Positions 29,245 through 40,889 of a stretch of 64,000 bases of DNA are shown here, in pieces. Numbering within the stretch: position 1 is the stretch's first letter; every line of letters begins with the position of its first letter. Origin of the DNA: Trichobilharzia regenti (Eukaryota; Platyhelminthes; Trematoda; Strigeidida; Schistosomatidae); the NCBI GenBank assembly GCA_944472135.2, contig OX235263.1, positions 18,467,379-18,531,378 on the forward strand, written 5' to 3'. Below the pieces are notes generated by a model. It worked only from the letters and a program-made list of their open reading frames with translations, was not told where the DNA came from and ran no database searches. The position numbers and the translations under genes are program-made.

Positions 29245-31275
29245 TTGGTTATGGCTTGATAGGCCAAAGGAAGGATAATGGATGTACAAACTTCTTTTGA
29301 ATGCATAGTTTAGGTATGATAGTTCGAATGCCTATCGCCTCAGCTGTGTGCGGTAGGCGAATACGAAGTCTGTTGGAAAGATTCGGTGGGATACGATGAA
29401 TTACTTTGAAAGCTCTCGTTTTCTGCACTACATGACCACTTTCAACTGAATGTGACAAAATTGAGCTACGGACTGTTTTTGCTTGTCCTCGATTGAAGAT
29501 GTTCGCTAACATGTTGGCTATGCTGTCTAGTAGTATACCCAACATAACTGTCACCACAGATGCAGTTGAGTTAATAAATGCACATAGATATGGCTAAACT
29601 ATCTAGCTTATCTTTTTTTCGCGTCCCAATCATTCGTCGTCTAGGGAACGACAAACATTGGTATGCTGCATAAAACGTTCTTCGTATACTCCTAGAAAGT
29701 CTCTTGAATGAAATCTCACTTGATAAGTCACCATCAAATTGTAACTTATTAAATAGAGGCTTTTTACGTGCAGTCAGAGTCTCAGGTTTTCACTCTGATG
29801 TTTTCATATATTTCTTTATGAAACTACTCGGATAGCCCATCTCCGTCATGGAATCGTGAATATATTCAAATTCCTTTTGTAATAGGTCATCCGTATATAT
29901 CTTTCTTGCTCTGCTCGCAAGAAATTTAACAACATTCCTTTTATATTTAATGGGCACGTAACTAAGGCAGTGTGTGTATCGCCCTGTGCATGTGCTTTTT
30001 CTGTACACGCTTTCCCCAAGTGACCCATCTTCTCGCCTACTTAGCAAGACATCCAGGCAATGCAGTTTACTTTCTTGCTCATCTTCACAAGTAAAAGTAA
30101 GCGCCTAGTGGACGTTGTTGAACTTCAGCAACAATTCATCCATGTTAATATTCCCATCAACTAAGATAAATGTATCATCGACGTATCGGTAATACATATC
30201 AAACTCCTTTATGATGTCTTTCAATTTCCCATTTTCAAGTTTTGCGAGAAAGAAGTCAGCTGATATTGGGCCTAATGGCGAACCACCCATAGCTATTCCA
30301 TCTACTTGTCGGTAGTATGAATTATTGAAGACAGAGTGAACATTCATCGCGCATTTGAGAGGTAATTCTTTGAGGCTACACAAGGGAGTTCCTGAGTCCA
30401 TTTGCCTTTCGGTGATTTCCTAAAAAATGTAATCTACTATTTCCGTAAGCAAAACATTAGTGAACAGTGATAACATGCATTTATGCCTCACATTAGTCTC
30501 GGATATTATAGAAATAAAGTCGAAGACATCACTAATTCTATGTTGCACGATTTTTGTAAGCATAGGTACCAGAATCTCCACAAACTACTTCACTGTTCCG
30601 TGAAATGGAGAGTTATACGTATCTTTGAAAAGGACTAAGAGGAAGACCCCGTTTGTGCACTTTGGGTAAACCGTACAGACGTAAAGTATCGGTACCCGTT
30701 GGTTTCATGGACTTGTATGTGGCTGATGATAATAATCCTATTCGGTTCAGTTTTTTGAGAGAATCGGTCATTAGATTCCCAGCTCTTACACTGAAGTCTT
30801 TGGAACTATCGAGAGATTGGAATTTAGTGTGATCACTCAAAATACCTTCCATTTTCTCAACGTAATCACTTTTGTCCAATAAAACTATACCGTCGCATAA
30901 AGTATAATTATATTTCAATAGTTTACACACAATGATAAGTTTTGTTATTGGTAATTTTGCTCGAAATATTACCAATAGCAAAACTTATCATTGTGTGTGA
31001 ACTATTGAAATATAATTATACTTTATTTGATCTAATCCACAATGCTCAAACTTTTTATTGATACTATACCGTCGCCTTTATCTGACTTGCTAATAATTAA
31101 GATTTCGTTATTTCTGAGTTCCCTTAGAGCTTCTCTGTGTTGCTTAGATAGCAGACTACTTACTGAATGTCTATTATTTTTGCATTGCTTGCAGCTGTCA
31201 ACCAGCGTCGTTTTGAACCTAGTTAGTTCATCGTCCGATGATGGAATATTGCCTGACGTTTGAGAATACAAATTT
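29245..31275 (-). mobile_element. Penelope-like element family 5, nearly full length
   Basis: Minus-strand domains in order: N-terminal helical region (SLLSKQHREALRELRN, ILIISKSDKGDGIV), RT fingers (DGIVLLDKSDYVEKMEG, LYGLPKVHKRGLPL), palm (QVDGIAMGGSPLGPISADFF, then YYRYVDDTFILVDG), thumb (ESVYRKSTCTGRYTHCLSY, YPSSFIKKYM), linker, and the GIY-YIG C-terminus (SSILSHSVESGH, LPHTAEAIGI, LCIQKKFV). YVDD is intact. The YIG segment is degraded and the coding is broken into at least five frames. It is the most complete PLE in the window, and a 166-bp insert splits its first RT block. Confidence 0.85.
30897..31062. mobile_element. Snapback insert, 57-nt arms, 13-bp TSD
   Basis: ACTATACCGTCGC occurs at 30884-30896 and 31063-31075. 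It encodes the GDGIV of the PLE and is duplicated only by the insertion. Within are inverted arms at 30899-30955 and 30968-31024, 57 nt each and almost perfect, around a 12-nt loop with GCTCGAAA. The loop motif also occurs in the snapback at 3.4 kb. No coding, promoter or A-rich tail is seen. Confidence 0.8.
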
Positions 31276-31319
31276 CAAAACTGTATATAAGTATTTAGTT
31301 GGTTAAATTTAGGATCGTA

Positions 31320-32592
31320 GTCACTAAATTTGGGACCTAGGGATAACAACTATTTTTCTGATAGGAAGAAGTACACCGTCTACAATGGAAAGTCCTCCAC
31401 TACCTCACTTACTTCAGCTGGTGTTCCTCAAGGTGCTGTACTTTCTCCCTCTCTGTTTTCGTTTTTCTTACATGACTTGCCTCATTCTGATGTAGCCACT
31501 TTTGTTAAGTATGCTGATAACCTCTCTGTTTTTATGTCTGTCAACTCTCAGTCAGATTGTTCCAAATTAAATAACTTTCTGTCGGAAATTAGTCAGTGGT
31601 CCTCTTCAAACGGTCTTAAGCTGAATCTGTCTAAATGTCAGGTAGTCAATTTCACTTTCAGACGTAGACGTGACCTACAACTAGTTAGCTCACATGGCCC
31701 CACTATCATTGACGGCACAGAGGTTGAAAATACATCTAATGTCAAGTGCCTTGGGCTGAGTTTTTCCACCGATCTTTCCTGGTCTTCCAACATCTTGCTA
31801 GTTACTAGAAAGATGTTTCGCTTAACGTTCTACGTTAGGAAATTTAGGCAGTCTGGCATAAAGCAGTCTTTGCTTTCTCAGTTTGTAAATTCTTGTATTC
31901 TACCCATCCATCTTTACTGCTCCCTATTAATCTTTCCTTGACTACTTAAGAAGGACTTTGCTTTGCTGAGAAGGGGACTAAAACCCGTTAGTAGGGCAAG
32001 TGGGAAATCGTTAAACCAACTGGTTAACACTATTGTGGATAGACATATAATGTCATGTAAGAAACTAGCGGATCCTAAATTGTCAGACCCTGAGCATCCT
32101 CTCTATACGCAGCTCTCTCTTTGCATTCCATCTGGTAGAACTAGAAGCAGCTATAGGAGGCTATATGCTAGGACTACCAAGTACAAAAACTCCATAATAT
32201 CATATCTGGCACAGCTGTTATGTGATGAGAAATCCTTCAGGTATGACACGATCAACTTACTGAGGAACTCTAACAAATAGTCCCATTAGTTTTTGTTTCC
32301 TTTCTTCGTTACTATTATATTGTTGTTCACACCTTCTATTACACACCAATTTTATATTTCATATTCTGTGGTGTATTGTTTGAAATGTAAACTCTACGCT
32401 GCTTTTTTTAAATTTTTATTTAAATTTTATTTTTTTGGAGTTGATCTTTTTCATTTATTTATCTTTTTGATTTTAAAAATCTTATAAAATTTATGAGGTA
32501 ATTAGATGCAATATATTGTAATGCACGCTGAAAATTCCATACCTGTACCACAAATACTGTTTGGAATAAAGCTGTTATCATTATTATTATTG
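31320..32592 (+). mobile_element. CR1-like LINE, 5'-truncated copy with full 3' end
   Basis: Coding starts inside RT: KKYTVYNGKSSTTSLTSAGV, VPQGAVLSPSLFSFFLHDLP, then FVKYADNLSV, where the catalytic YADD is YADN, a lethal change. It continues through LKCLGLSFSTDLSWSS, a stop near 31940, then RASGKSLNQLVNTIVDRHI and GRTRSSYRRLYARTTKYKNS to a stop at 32280. The 3' region ends GGAATAAAGCTGTTATC with an (ATT)n tail. It is the same family as the intact element at 59.4-62.3 kb. Confidence 0.85.
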
Positions 32593-32632
32593 AAATTTAT
32601 TAAGCACGACACTGGAAAAATTGTGAACATAC

Positions 32633-32871
32633 CGGCCTGAAACTGACGGAAATTTCCTTTCAAGTTTCTGGCTTTCAAGAGATTTGACAAGACTAATCCT
32701 TTTAATATTACTTCTGTTTACTGTTACGTTATTAACATATTCAATGAACATCAATTGTAATTCCTGAGCTAAATCATCAACTGAAAATTGTCTTTGTGAT
32801 ATGTTCCTTTCTAGATCATTTATAAAAGTTTTAACAGAATCAATCTGATTAAGAGCATGTCTTTTTAAACT
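32633..32871 (-). CDS. Candidate internal exon of an unknown host gene
   Basis: On the minus strand an acceptor-like CATCCTAATCCTTAG precedes the exon and the donor GGCCG|GTATGT ends it. The 239 bases are open in one frame: SLKRHALNQIDSVKTFINDL, ERNISQRQFSVDDLAQELQL, VNRSNIKRISLVKSLES, ending FPSVSG. The composition is that of a charged helical protein, unlike the retroelement frames around it. It starts in phase 0 and ends in phase 2. No partner exon was identified, and I do not recognise the family. It may belong to a gene overlapping the repeat-rich 25-38 kb region. Confidence 0.45.
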
Positions 32872-33139
32872 CTAAGGATTAGGATGAATCCACATTCGGC
32901 TTAACGACCTTCAATATAGTTTGGGAGAACGTTCGGCTCCTACACATATTCGTCAAATGGGAGAATGATATAGCTGAAAAGAGGAGAAAATATTCACTGC
33001 TTGCCTTTTCTTTTATAGATCTTTATGGAGATTTTAAATCTGCTTTAAAATGTTTAATTTACTTTTAAAAATTTAAGAGAAATTAAGTATGAGCTAGATC
33101 CGACTTCTGTTATTTTCGCCACCTTATAAACTATTGTGA

Positions 33140-33362
33140 GTCGGTGGCACAAAAGTAGAATGATCGCCAACCACGCATGTGTTACTGGGGTCGATCCTCG
33201 GCCAAAGCACTCTTTTACCTCGCTAAGCCTGTTTTAGCGTGAAGCAATACGACATCGCAAAAATGAATACCACTGTTAAAAAAACTTCAGGCCTCTAGCT
33301 TGAATCCCTGTGTTCCACCCTGGACCTTAAGGAATGAAAGTTTAAAAAAATAAAATAAAAAA
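33140..33362 (+). mobile_element. tRNA-derived SINE family D with A-rich tail
   Basis: A tRNA-like head (GAGTCGGTGGCACAAAAG, then a B-box-like GGGGTCGATCCTCGG) is followed by the body ACCACTGTTAAAAAAACTTCA, CCTCTAGCTTGAAT and an A-rich tail (AAAAAAATAAAATAAAA). The copy at 40.2 kb matches throughout. No hammerhead is present, unlike families A to C. Confidence 0.7.
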
Positions 33363-33589
33363 GTATACAATATTATTCATCAGTGTATAAAATTGTCCCA
33401 CGATCAAATTACACTCTGTCATTGTGATGAAAATACTTTCTCTATAATCTGCTGAAGTCTAGTAATTTATTTTTAAGAGGCTTAAGAAAATTCTCATGCT
33501 TCATGACTTTTAATCAAGAACGGTTAAAATAAGCTTACATTTGTAGGAATTAAATTTTTCTTTCTAATCGCTTATCAGACAAAGGAAAT

Positions 33590-33640
33590 TTTGGAGAGAA
33601 CATACTTTTCGATAACTTCTTCGTCTGGATCTGTAGTTAT
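33590..33640 (-). ncRNA. PLE hammerhead-like remnant
   Basis: The minus strand reads CCAGACGAAGAAGTTATC, GAAA, AGTATGTTCT. It fits the PLE end pattern (core, short stem II, GAAA, near-palindromic stem III), but the core starts AGACGAAGA, so it is probably inactive. Confidence 0.35.
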
Positions 33641-33855
33641 ATATCTATGTGTGCGGCGGTAGCACAGACGTTAGGACTGTTGCTGACCAATCACAAGGTC
33701 CGAAGTACGATCCCCTACCGACGTACAACCGATATCGCTGGTAGGCCTGCAAAGGTAGGCTACCGATATCAAATGCTCAAAATTCCGTACTTGTACTTAA
33801 AATACAGTGTGGAGTCAAGCTATAATCAAGATATATATATATATATATATATATG
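33640..33855 (+). mobile_element. tRNA-derived SINE family E with a LINE-like tail
   Basis: The head is GTGCGGCGGTAGCACAGACG with B-box-like AGTACGATCC. The body is GGTAGGCCTGCAAAGGTAGG. The tail is CTCAAAATTCCGTACTTG, then AGTGTGGAGTCAAGCTATAATC, described in parts, followed by (TA)n. The tail matches the 3' end of the CR1-like LINE. A better-preserved copy is at 54417-54600. Confidence 0.7.
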
Positions 33856-33995
33856 AGGGTACATCCAGATGACGAGTCCCAAATAGGACAAAATTCGCAC
33901 CCTGAATCCCACTGCTAGCTACCACCCACAAAATTAAATCAAGTTAGCCCACAGAAATCGTTGAAGCGTCTGCGCTAAGAGCCAACACGCTGACA
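33856..33995 (+). mobile_element. Sm-alpha SINE fragment with broken hammerhead
   Basis: GGTACATCCAGATGACGAG, then TCCCAAATAGGAC, then AAAA in place of GAAA, then TTCGCACCCTGAATCCC. Both the first core base (C to A) and the GAAA are changed, so it is inactive. The 3' body follows to about 33995. It abuts the family E SINE. Confidence 0.65.
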
Positions 33996-34379
33996 GAGGC
34001 TAAGCATTTCGGTATAGCCGATCAGGAGTATGAAAAAGCCAAGCTTATTAACGTAAAATTTAGACTAGTCAGGATACCGTAGATAAGTGACATTTAAAAG
34101 TCTTGCTGACATGAACGTTTCGTTCATTATTTTCAAGATGAGCTATATCAGAGCTGTGAATAGTCCTTGTCTATCCCAGGCTAAGCGAGATGATGTTTAA
34201 GAATTCCGGTGGTGACATATCCATTTGTATGCTTGATATGAATGACTACACAGAAGCATCAAAATTAACAGCCTAACAGCATTGTTTAGTGAAGGTTGTT
34301 GTTGTTGTTGTGAAATAGACCAGAAACATCATTGAATTGCCTTTATATTTCAAAGGTAAGAAGCCTATTAGTTGGGTGC

Positions 34380-34640
34380 ACTTACCACTCATTACATGTG
34401 CTGTCCTCTTTTCTAGACATAAGGACTTCTAGGAATGAAACATTAGCATTCCGTTTTCTTTCTTGATGGTAAAATTTATTGCCGGATGCATATAAATTTA
34501 ATTTGTCAAAGATGAACTTACCTTTGTTCTCATTTTCCATAGTCGAAAGTGTGTCATCAATTTGGCGACAATAGAATTCTAGTTCAACAGTTACAGCTTT
34601 CACAAATGTTTATTCTTTAATTTTACGAGTAAAATGACAG
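34380..34640 (-). mobile_element. Penelope-like element RT scrap
   Basis: The minus strand reads VTVELEFYCRQIDDTLSTM, where QIDD stands for the usual YVDD, then NVSFLEVLMSRKED, the conserved palm end. Only about 70 codons survive. Confidence 0.65.
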
Positions 34641-35165
34641 AAGCTTTTCCCCCCAACTATCAGCTATCAGTTTGCTAACTAACTTGAATTGTCGCATAAA
34701 TTTTCTCCTTAATTTTATCTGCTATTCAGTTCAGTATTTTACGTTTTTTTCTATGAATAAGATGAGTTACGCATACTGTGAACTGTAGTCTTATTGGTCT
34801 TAACAATTCTGTATTATATACGTCCAAACCAAGTTCACCTTTAACATTTTGAAAAATTTTGGGTGTTGGGTATGTGATATTCATTATAATAAAGGTTTTT
34901 TTGTATTTCCCAATGAATCAATGAAAAACAAAACGATATTGTTTTTATTGACCTTTCGCTATTTAATGCCGCTAATAGCTTTATCAACTAATTATTAAGC
35001 GAGAATTTACAAAATCTCAGCATATACATATAACAGAGTTAAGAGGTGAGAAAATAGACCACTTAGGTCAAGTTAAAAGGACATAGTGAAAGTCAAAATA
35101 ACAATGAAGACCACTAAACCAAACAACAAAGGTTTGATAGTGTGACATATTCCCATATTATGAAT
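34640..35165. other. No gene seen; PLE-type 3' sequence at 35040-35160
   Basis: 35040-35150 (GTGAGAAAATAGACC, TTAGGTCAAGTTAAAAGGAC, GAAGACCACTAAACCAAA) matches the 3' flank of the palindromic PLE near 22.62-22.69 kb in the same orientation. The rest is AT-rich without signal. Confidence 0.5.
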
Positions 35166-35169
35166 TAAA

Positions 35170-37000
35170 AGAGAATATGAACGATGAATATTCTTTTCAA
35201 TAATTTCTCTTCAGGTTCTTACAATTATAAAATATAATATTTGTGGTGGTTACAATAATGGCCAGTTATGCAGCGGATACATTTTTAACGTAGAATAACA
35301 GATTAGTTGTCATGTGGTGTCAAAACAAATCGTCGTATTTGTGTGACAAACGTGCTCTGGGCTGAAATCGATTAGAAATATTTTAAAACGGGAGACAATG
35401 GTGGTGATGATTCCCAATAGATTTGTAGAGTGTGGGGTAGGAAAATTGACAAATCAGTTCAAGGTTATAAAAGGTGTCAGTTGAGTGGCTAGTACAAAGT
35501 GGTCTGAGTTAAACAGGAGATATTAAGACTGGAATGAGAGGTTCATAGTGAGTTAACGAATATGTTAAATGAAACAGGTGGAGGCATATATTAAGAAAAC
35601 AGATAATATCACTAATAATAAGTCCGTATAAATGAAAAATTCGACAGTATTGAGGGAATGTTTGCATGAAGGGCATAAATTATGACGAATAATAATAAAT
35701 GTAATAATAATATTTATAATAATAAGCTAAGTAAAAAGAAAGAAAAAAAACCAAGAGGGTTAAGGAGAAGGAGCACTCTTGGTGAGAAGAAAAATCTTCA
35801 ATCCAAGGTTAGCCACGGTAGGAACAGCGTCTGGACGTGTTCTTTTTGGATACACAGTTCCGGTTTAGTCGACCTTATTGCAACAGCTTCAGCTATGTGT
35901 AGAAGACGTAAGCGAACTGTACGTGATAACGACTTCAGGATTCGGTATATAACCCTGAAAGCTGTGTTGACATCGATGTGATATCCAGTATCGACCAAGT
36001 GTGACAGGATCGAGCTTTTTTTGCACTTAATTTCCCCCCTGCCGAACCAAGCTGGTAAGTGTTCTCGAACCCGTAGACGAACCTTCCTAATCGTGCGCCC
36101 TATATAACTTGAACCACAGGAACAGTTGCAATGATATATGCATGAAGAAGAGCTAAGGTTAGGTAAGACATCTTTGAGTTGCTGGATGAACATTGGACGG
36201 CTAGTGAAGGATAGACACAGACGTGCAGAGTAGAAAGTTTTCTTGATCGCCCTGGTTAAACGTTGGGATAGAATCTCCGTTTAACCAGATCCATGTTTTC
36301 GGAATGCGTTTTCGGCTATACTTATTGTCTGTGTTGATTTTGTTGATGAAGTTCCTTGGGTAGTTGTTTTGCTTGAGAGTCCCGGTAATGTTTGATATTT
36401 CTTCTTATTTTCTTTCTTACCCGTTATAAGGGAGTGTGCTCGTCTAAGAAGACTTGAAACAACTGATACCTTTGTTCTGATGGGGTGTGATGATTTCAAG
36501 TCTCAATATTTATTGGAGTGGGTTTTCTTCCTGAATATTGATATACTAAAATGTCCGATTTCCCTCCTCTTAACTAGCCAGGTGGTCTAGAAATGGTAGT
36601 TCACCGATGTCTGATTCTCCTTCCAAAGTAAACTGGATTCTGGGAGACAGACTGTTTTTTTTCTCCAGGAATGAACTGTGTAGATCTCGTTTTAGCACAA
36701 CAAAAGTATCATCTACATATCTTAACCGTATTTCAGGAGTGAGTATGCTTGAATAGATATTATTTTCGAATTTATTCACGTAAAGGTCGGCGACTATTGG
36801 GGAGTCTGGTGAACCCATAGCAACACCATTTGTCTGTCTATATAAACTCCCTATAAATGTAAAATAATTACTTTCTAGACAGAATTTCAAGCTCTTAATT
36901 ATTTCACTGGTGTCCAGTGGACATCTTTGTGATAGCGTTGTAGTAGTAGACTGGAAATGATATTAAGCGTTTCGTTAATAGGAATACTAGTATATCATGA
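35170..37000 (-). mobile_element. Penelope-like element family 6, RT to GIY-YIG
   Basis: Minus-strand order: FCLESNYFTFIGSLYRQTNG, VAMGSPDSPIVADLYVN, LRYVDDTFVVLKRD and LPFLDH (36570-36890); a thumb in shifted frames (36281-36560, with SSLLRRAHSLI); then the linker and GIY-YIG (CNCSCGSSYIGRTIRKVRLR, REHLPAWFGRGE, ILSHLVDTGYHIDVNTAF, LCIQKEHVQTLFLPW) at 35798-36193. YVDD and YIGR are intact. A hammerhead-like end (CTGAAGA, GAAATTATT, GAAA, AGAATATTC) lies at 35186-35222 on the same strand. A few frameshifts separate the domains. Confidence 0.85.
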
Positions 37001-37149
37001 GTGAATATCATAGCTTACCATAATGTCTTCTTTATCAATTTCTTGGTGTTTTATTCGGGATTTGAAATCATGTGAATTTTTTACAATTTTACACCAATTC
37101 TGTAATGATTAAGAAAACACCAATATATTCAAGTGAAAGGTGAATTACA

Positions 37150-37540
37150 TAGACTAACCACTTCCAAATGTATCTTACAATTCAACTGTACTTGTAGTGG
37201 AGCGAGTTACATTGGCTGTTGCTGAAGGAACTCGAGTTTTCGTTCTCGCTTGGGAACATCTACCAGTGTGGCTAAGTAAAGGTGTAGTAAAACGCATCAA
37301 CAGTTCGAAATTAGACCACCTAGTCCATATCTCGGCCACAAAGCTGGCTAACATTGAAGAAGCCTTCTCCATCATCTATCGGGTACCAAAATAATAGCAA
37401 AAAACATCCATCTACCACATATTTGAAACAGCAAAGGCTATTGCGATTCGCCTGAAATAACCAGCGCTTTTTGTACAGATGAAGCAAGTCCAGCCTGCCA
37501 TGACTCCTGCCCTGGCCAACCTTCAGTGAAGACTATAAAT
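37150..37540 (+). mobile_element. Penelope-like element GIY-YIG scrap, plus strand
   Basis: The plus strand reads LQFNCTCSGASYIG, then frame-shifted EHLPVWLSKGVVKRINSS and KLANIEEAFSIIYRVPK, then AKAIAI-like and C-terminal text. The domain order is kept but at least three frameshifts are present. It faces the family 6 copy across about 150 bases. Confidence 0.65.
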
Positions 37541-37699
37541 TCATGAATTCGTAGTATTATTTTTCCTAATATTTCTGATATTCATTCAATGTATTGTTAT
37601 GTTGAGGCTATCGAACTGTAATCTATTGATATTATTATTACTGATTCGATATTGTTTAAACAACATTAATGCTGTTAATAACACTAATTCACTCACTAT

Positions 37700-37855
37700 T
37701 ATGTATATATACCTGTGGAACCTGATGATGAAGTTATCGAAAAGAATATTCTTTGTTCAATGTAATATTCCTCCGAAGAATATTACTTGCATATATATGG
37801 CTGTAGAGCCAGACAATGAGGTTATCTAAGAGAATATTCCTTGCTCAAAATGTCT
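37700..37855 (+). ncRNA. Tandem pair of PLE hammerhead-like motifs
   Basis: The first unit has CTGATGA (37722-37728), GTTATC, GAAA and the 14-nt palindrome AAAGAATATTCTTT (37741-37754). The second unit about 80 bases on is CCAGACAATGAGGTTATCTA, then AGAGAATATTCCTTG, a degraded repeat. PLE terminal repeats are known to carry hammerheads as tandem units, and this looks like one such tandem. Confidence 0.5.
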
Positions 37856-40184
37856 CTTTTCCTCTGCTGACTATGAATCTACCTATCATTGTCATTTTAC
37901 TCAGATTAATCACTTATAGATTTTAATTTGAAAATGTTTCAATGCTTTGCAGCATATCAGTACTGTTTTACTATCTTCATGAACAGTTCTATATACTGAA
38001 ACTGTTACCAAATTGTTTCACTTTTTAGTGGAAAACTTCATCACTGTCCTCTCCTAAGAAAGTCCAAAATTTACACTTTCTCATAAATATTTGTGCATGT
38101 CTAGAAACTACTAAGAAAACTGACTGACTGGATTTCAACGTAGACGTAGCACAGAAGTACAACAATACACTCCATATAGCACACAAAGGCAGGCAAAAGA
38201 GAGAATAAACTGTCATTTGAAACTACTATCATGAACAAAAATATTATTGAAAAAAAATAGTAGCATGGAAAAAACTTCAAGGTTCAATGGCTTAATCGGG
38301 AATTACAAAAGTTGAATGCATATTAGCCACTGAGGAAGAATTTGAGTCACATAACCATTTGTCTCCATCCATTGATTCTTAGCATCTCAAGGATTCAACT
38401 TGACAGCCTGCATCTCTCTTAGACTAGCTCAGACTAGCTATTAAGGACTTCAGGAAATGATATCAGGTTTCGGCGATTTGGCCACCTCTTACTCTTTTCC
38501 AACCCCCAATCGAATGTCAACCAGTTTTTCCCGTTGAGAAAGACGATGTCTCGGTAGACGCAACTAAAGAAACGACACATTTTGCATGCAGTTGCCTGTA
38601 TATTTAGGTACTTTTGACGCCCCTTCCATCTATGAATACTTATCTGGATATTATATATATTTAGAAGAAAGAGTTTAAAGACGGAAAATATCAGGGTGCG
38701 CATTCTGAGAGACATACATAGTAGGAAGTTTTAGAGTCCACTGCTCCACCGGATAACTGAAATTCGTAATACAGTCTCCCAGGTAGATAGGATACACTCA
38801 TAATTACCTATCCATGTTAATAAAACAGCATGAAATTAAGACTGAAGGCACCATAAACACAGCTGTTCTGAAGAAAATGATGCTCACTACAAAACAGGTA
38901 ATCTTTACAGCTTAGCAATTCAATGATTATTGATTTAGAATTCAGTGCTACAATGTAAGACTCGCACATCGGTAAGAATAAAACATTCAAGCAGCTTCCT
39001 GTACACATAACTGATATTTCCCAAATACAAAGAAGCAGAATTCCTGGATTACGAAAATAACCGTTCTTAAGCAAACAAACTGAAAGCGGACACGACTATT
39101 TTACAGCATTTTTTCCTCGGTATATTTATTTAATTTAATTTGTTTATGCTTAATACTCATTTAACCCATCAACGGTAGTAGAGTTTGATTAAATTTGACT
39201 GAGTCTGGCTGGAAGTTTTTCTTCCATGAAAAAGCCATGAATATGAGTGTATGTATTGCACTATACCATCAAATTAAATGATTCCATTAGAAGAATTTAT
39301 CTGCTAACATTACAGGAGTAAAAGGCTTTTTGATTCAAAAAGAAATATCTTTACAGGAAAGCACTATTTATTCATGCGTTTCATGCATGTGCTTTTTACA
39401 AATGTCCAACTTCTATTCATGCTCAAAGTATGCTTCAGTATTTTGTGATACTTTTAAGCATTATCTCCTAAAGTCAAAAATATGCTCTACAGTAAAACTA
39501 ACAATCTGGAAAGAGAAATTCCTCCTCTCATGCTCAATTAAAACTACTCATTTAGAGTTTTTCATTTTTCATTTTATTTTATTTTTTCGAGGAACAAATC
39601 GTGTTATTTGGTTTTTCATAAACATTTCTGTCTTACCCTTTAATTAAGAAGTTTGTTTACATTTCATTTGTATATGAATGAAATTCATTTCTGAGCGCAA
39701 ATAACTAGTTGCACGTTTACTTACGAATGTCTTTTTTGTCGCTAAAACAATAAGACTTACTTTTATGTGTAAAACGTCAATAATAGTAATCTGTCAGTAT
39801 ACAGGATTCTGTGGTTTATAGCTTCGTAGAAGGACATTATTCTGGCGACTTGTTTGATTCCTACAGCCACACTGATCCTCTGAATCAAGCATCTAGGTGA
39901 GATACAGAAATGGATATTTATGGAGGTATTTGGAACGACTCACATCAAATATAAGAGTTAGAATGTTAACAGTTTCTCTGAAATGGCTAATCTTTATACT
40001 GACACCACCATGTGAATTTGATTTGCATCGGCTGTTGAGTGTTAGAATATATGCCAGTCACGCAACATGTGTTCCGAGGTTCTATCCCCAGCCGGCTCAC
40101 ACTTTAATCTCACCTAGTCAGAAGTAATCCAAGTATTGAAGGAATGCTGGATGTTAGACCAGCAGTCCCACTCAGTGAAGGTTA
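37856..40184. other. Quiet region without a recognisable gene
   Basis: Several short open frames exist on both strands, but none has exon borders, motifs or family resemblance that I can support. It is the longest stretch in the window without clear retroelement coding. Confidence 0.35.
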
Positions 40185-40425
40185 AACCTTATGGTGCAGT
40201 GGTGGAATGCTTGCCAACCACTCAGGTGATTCGGGGTTCGATCCCGGCCACAGACGCACTCCTTTACTTCACTAAGCCAGTAATAAGACTGGTCAAGAGG
40301 GAAAGTAAGGCATGAGTCTAGCAACCCGATCCCGTAAAAGCGAACACCACTGCTAATAAGACTTCAAGCCTCTAGCTCGAAGGCCTACACTCCACTCAGA
40401 ATGTGAAGGAATAAAACTTAAACTA
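40185..40425 (+). mobile_element. tRNA-derived SINE family D, full-length copy
   Basis: A-box-like TGGTGCAGTGGTGGAATGC and B-box GGGGTTCGATCCCGG form the tRNA-like head. The body (CGAACACCACTGCTAATAAG, CCTCTAGCTCGAAGGCC) and A-rich end (AATAAAACTTAAACTAAAAAA) match the copy at 33.1 kb. Confidence 0.8.
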
Positions 40426-40889
40426 AAAAATGGAGTAAGATACTTTCAAACTAGATAATGACATATAACCATATACTATTGATTGACTAAGATGAGTAGT
40501 TTTATACGAATCATTTCAACTAGTAAAGATTGCTAGTCAGATGTGAGTAATCTGTACACTGAATGATAGATTCATTCAATTTGAGGCTAACCCGTCAGCG
40601 GTATACCTGGTTCTGAATCAGGGAAGTTCACTTCAGACCTCTGAATTTCTGCCTAGCTAACACGTTAACACGTTAAATCGAATTCACAATTTCCAGTTTA
40701 CCCAGTCCGAAGGAGGTTAAATTTTGCCACAGTTTCCTGAATAAAATGGAATTTCTCAGATCACAATGTATGCTTAGATCCTTTCGATCTAGACAGCTGG
40801 AAATCACTACTGGTCCGTATAAGTGGTTGAAAACTACGCATTTTATTCGGTTATTAGAATATAATTTTACATATTTACACTTGTTTTCT

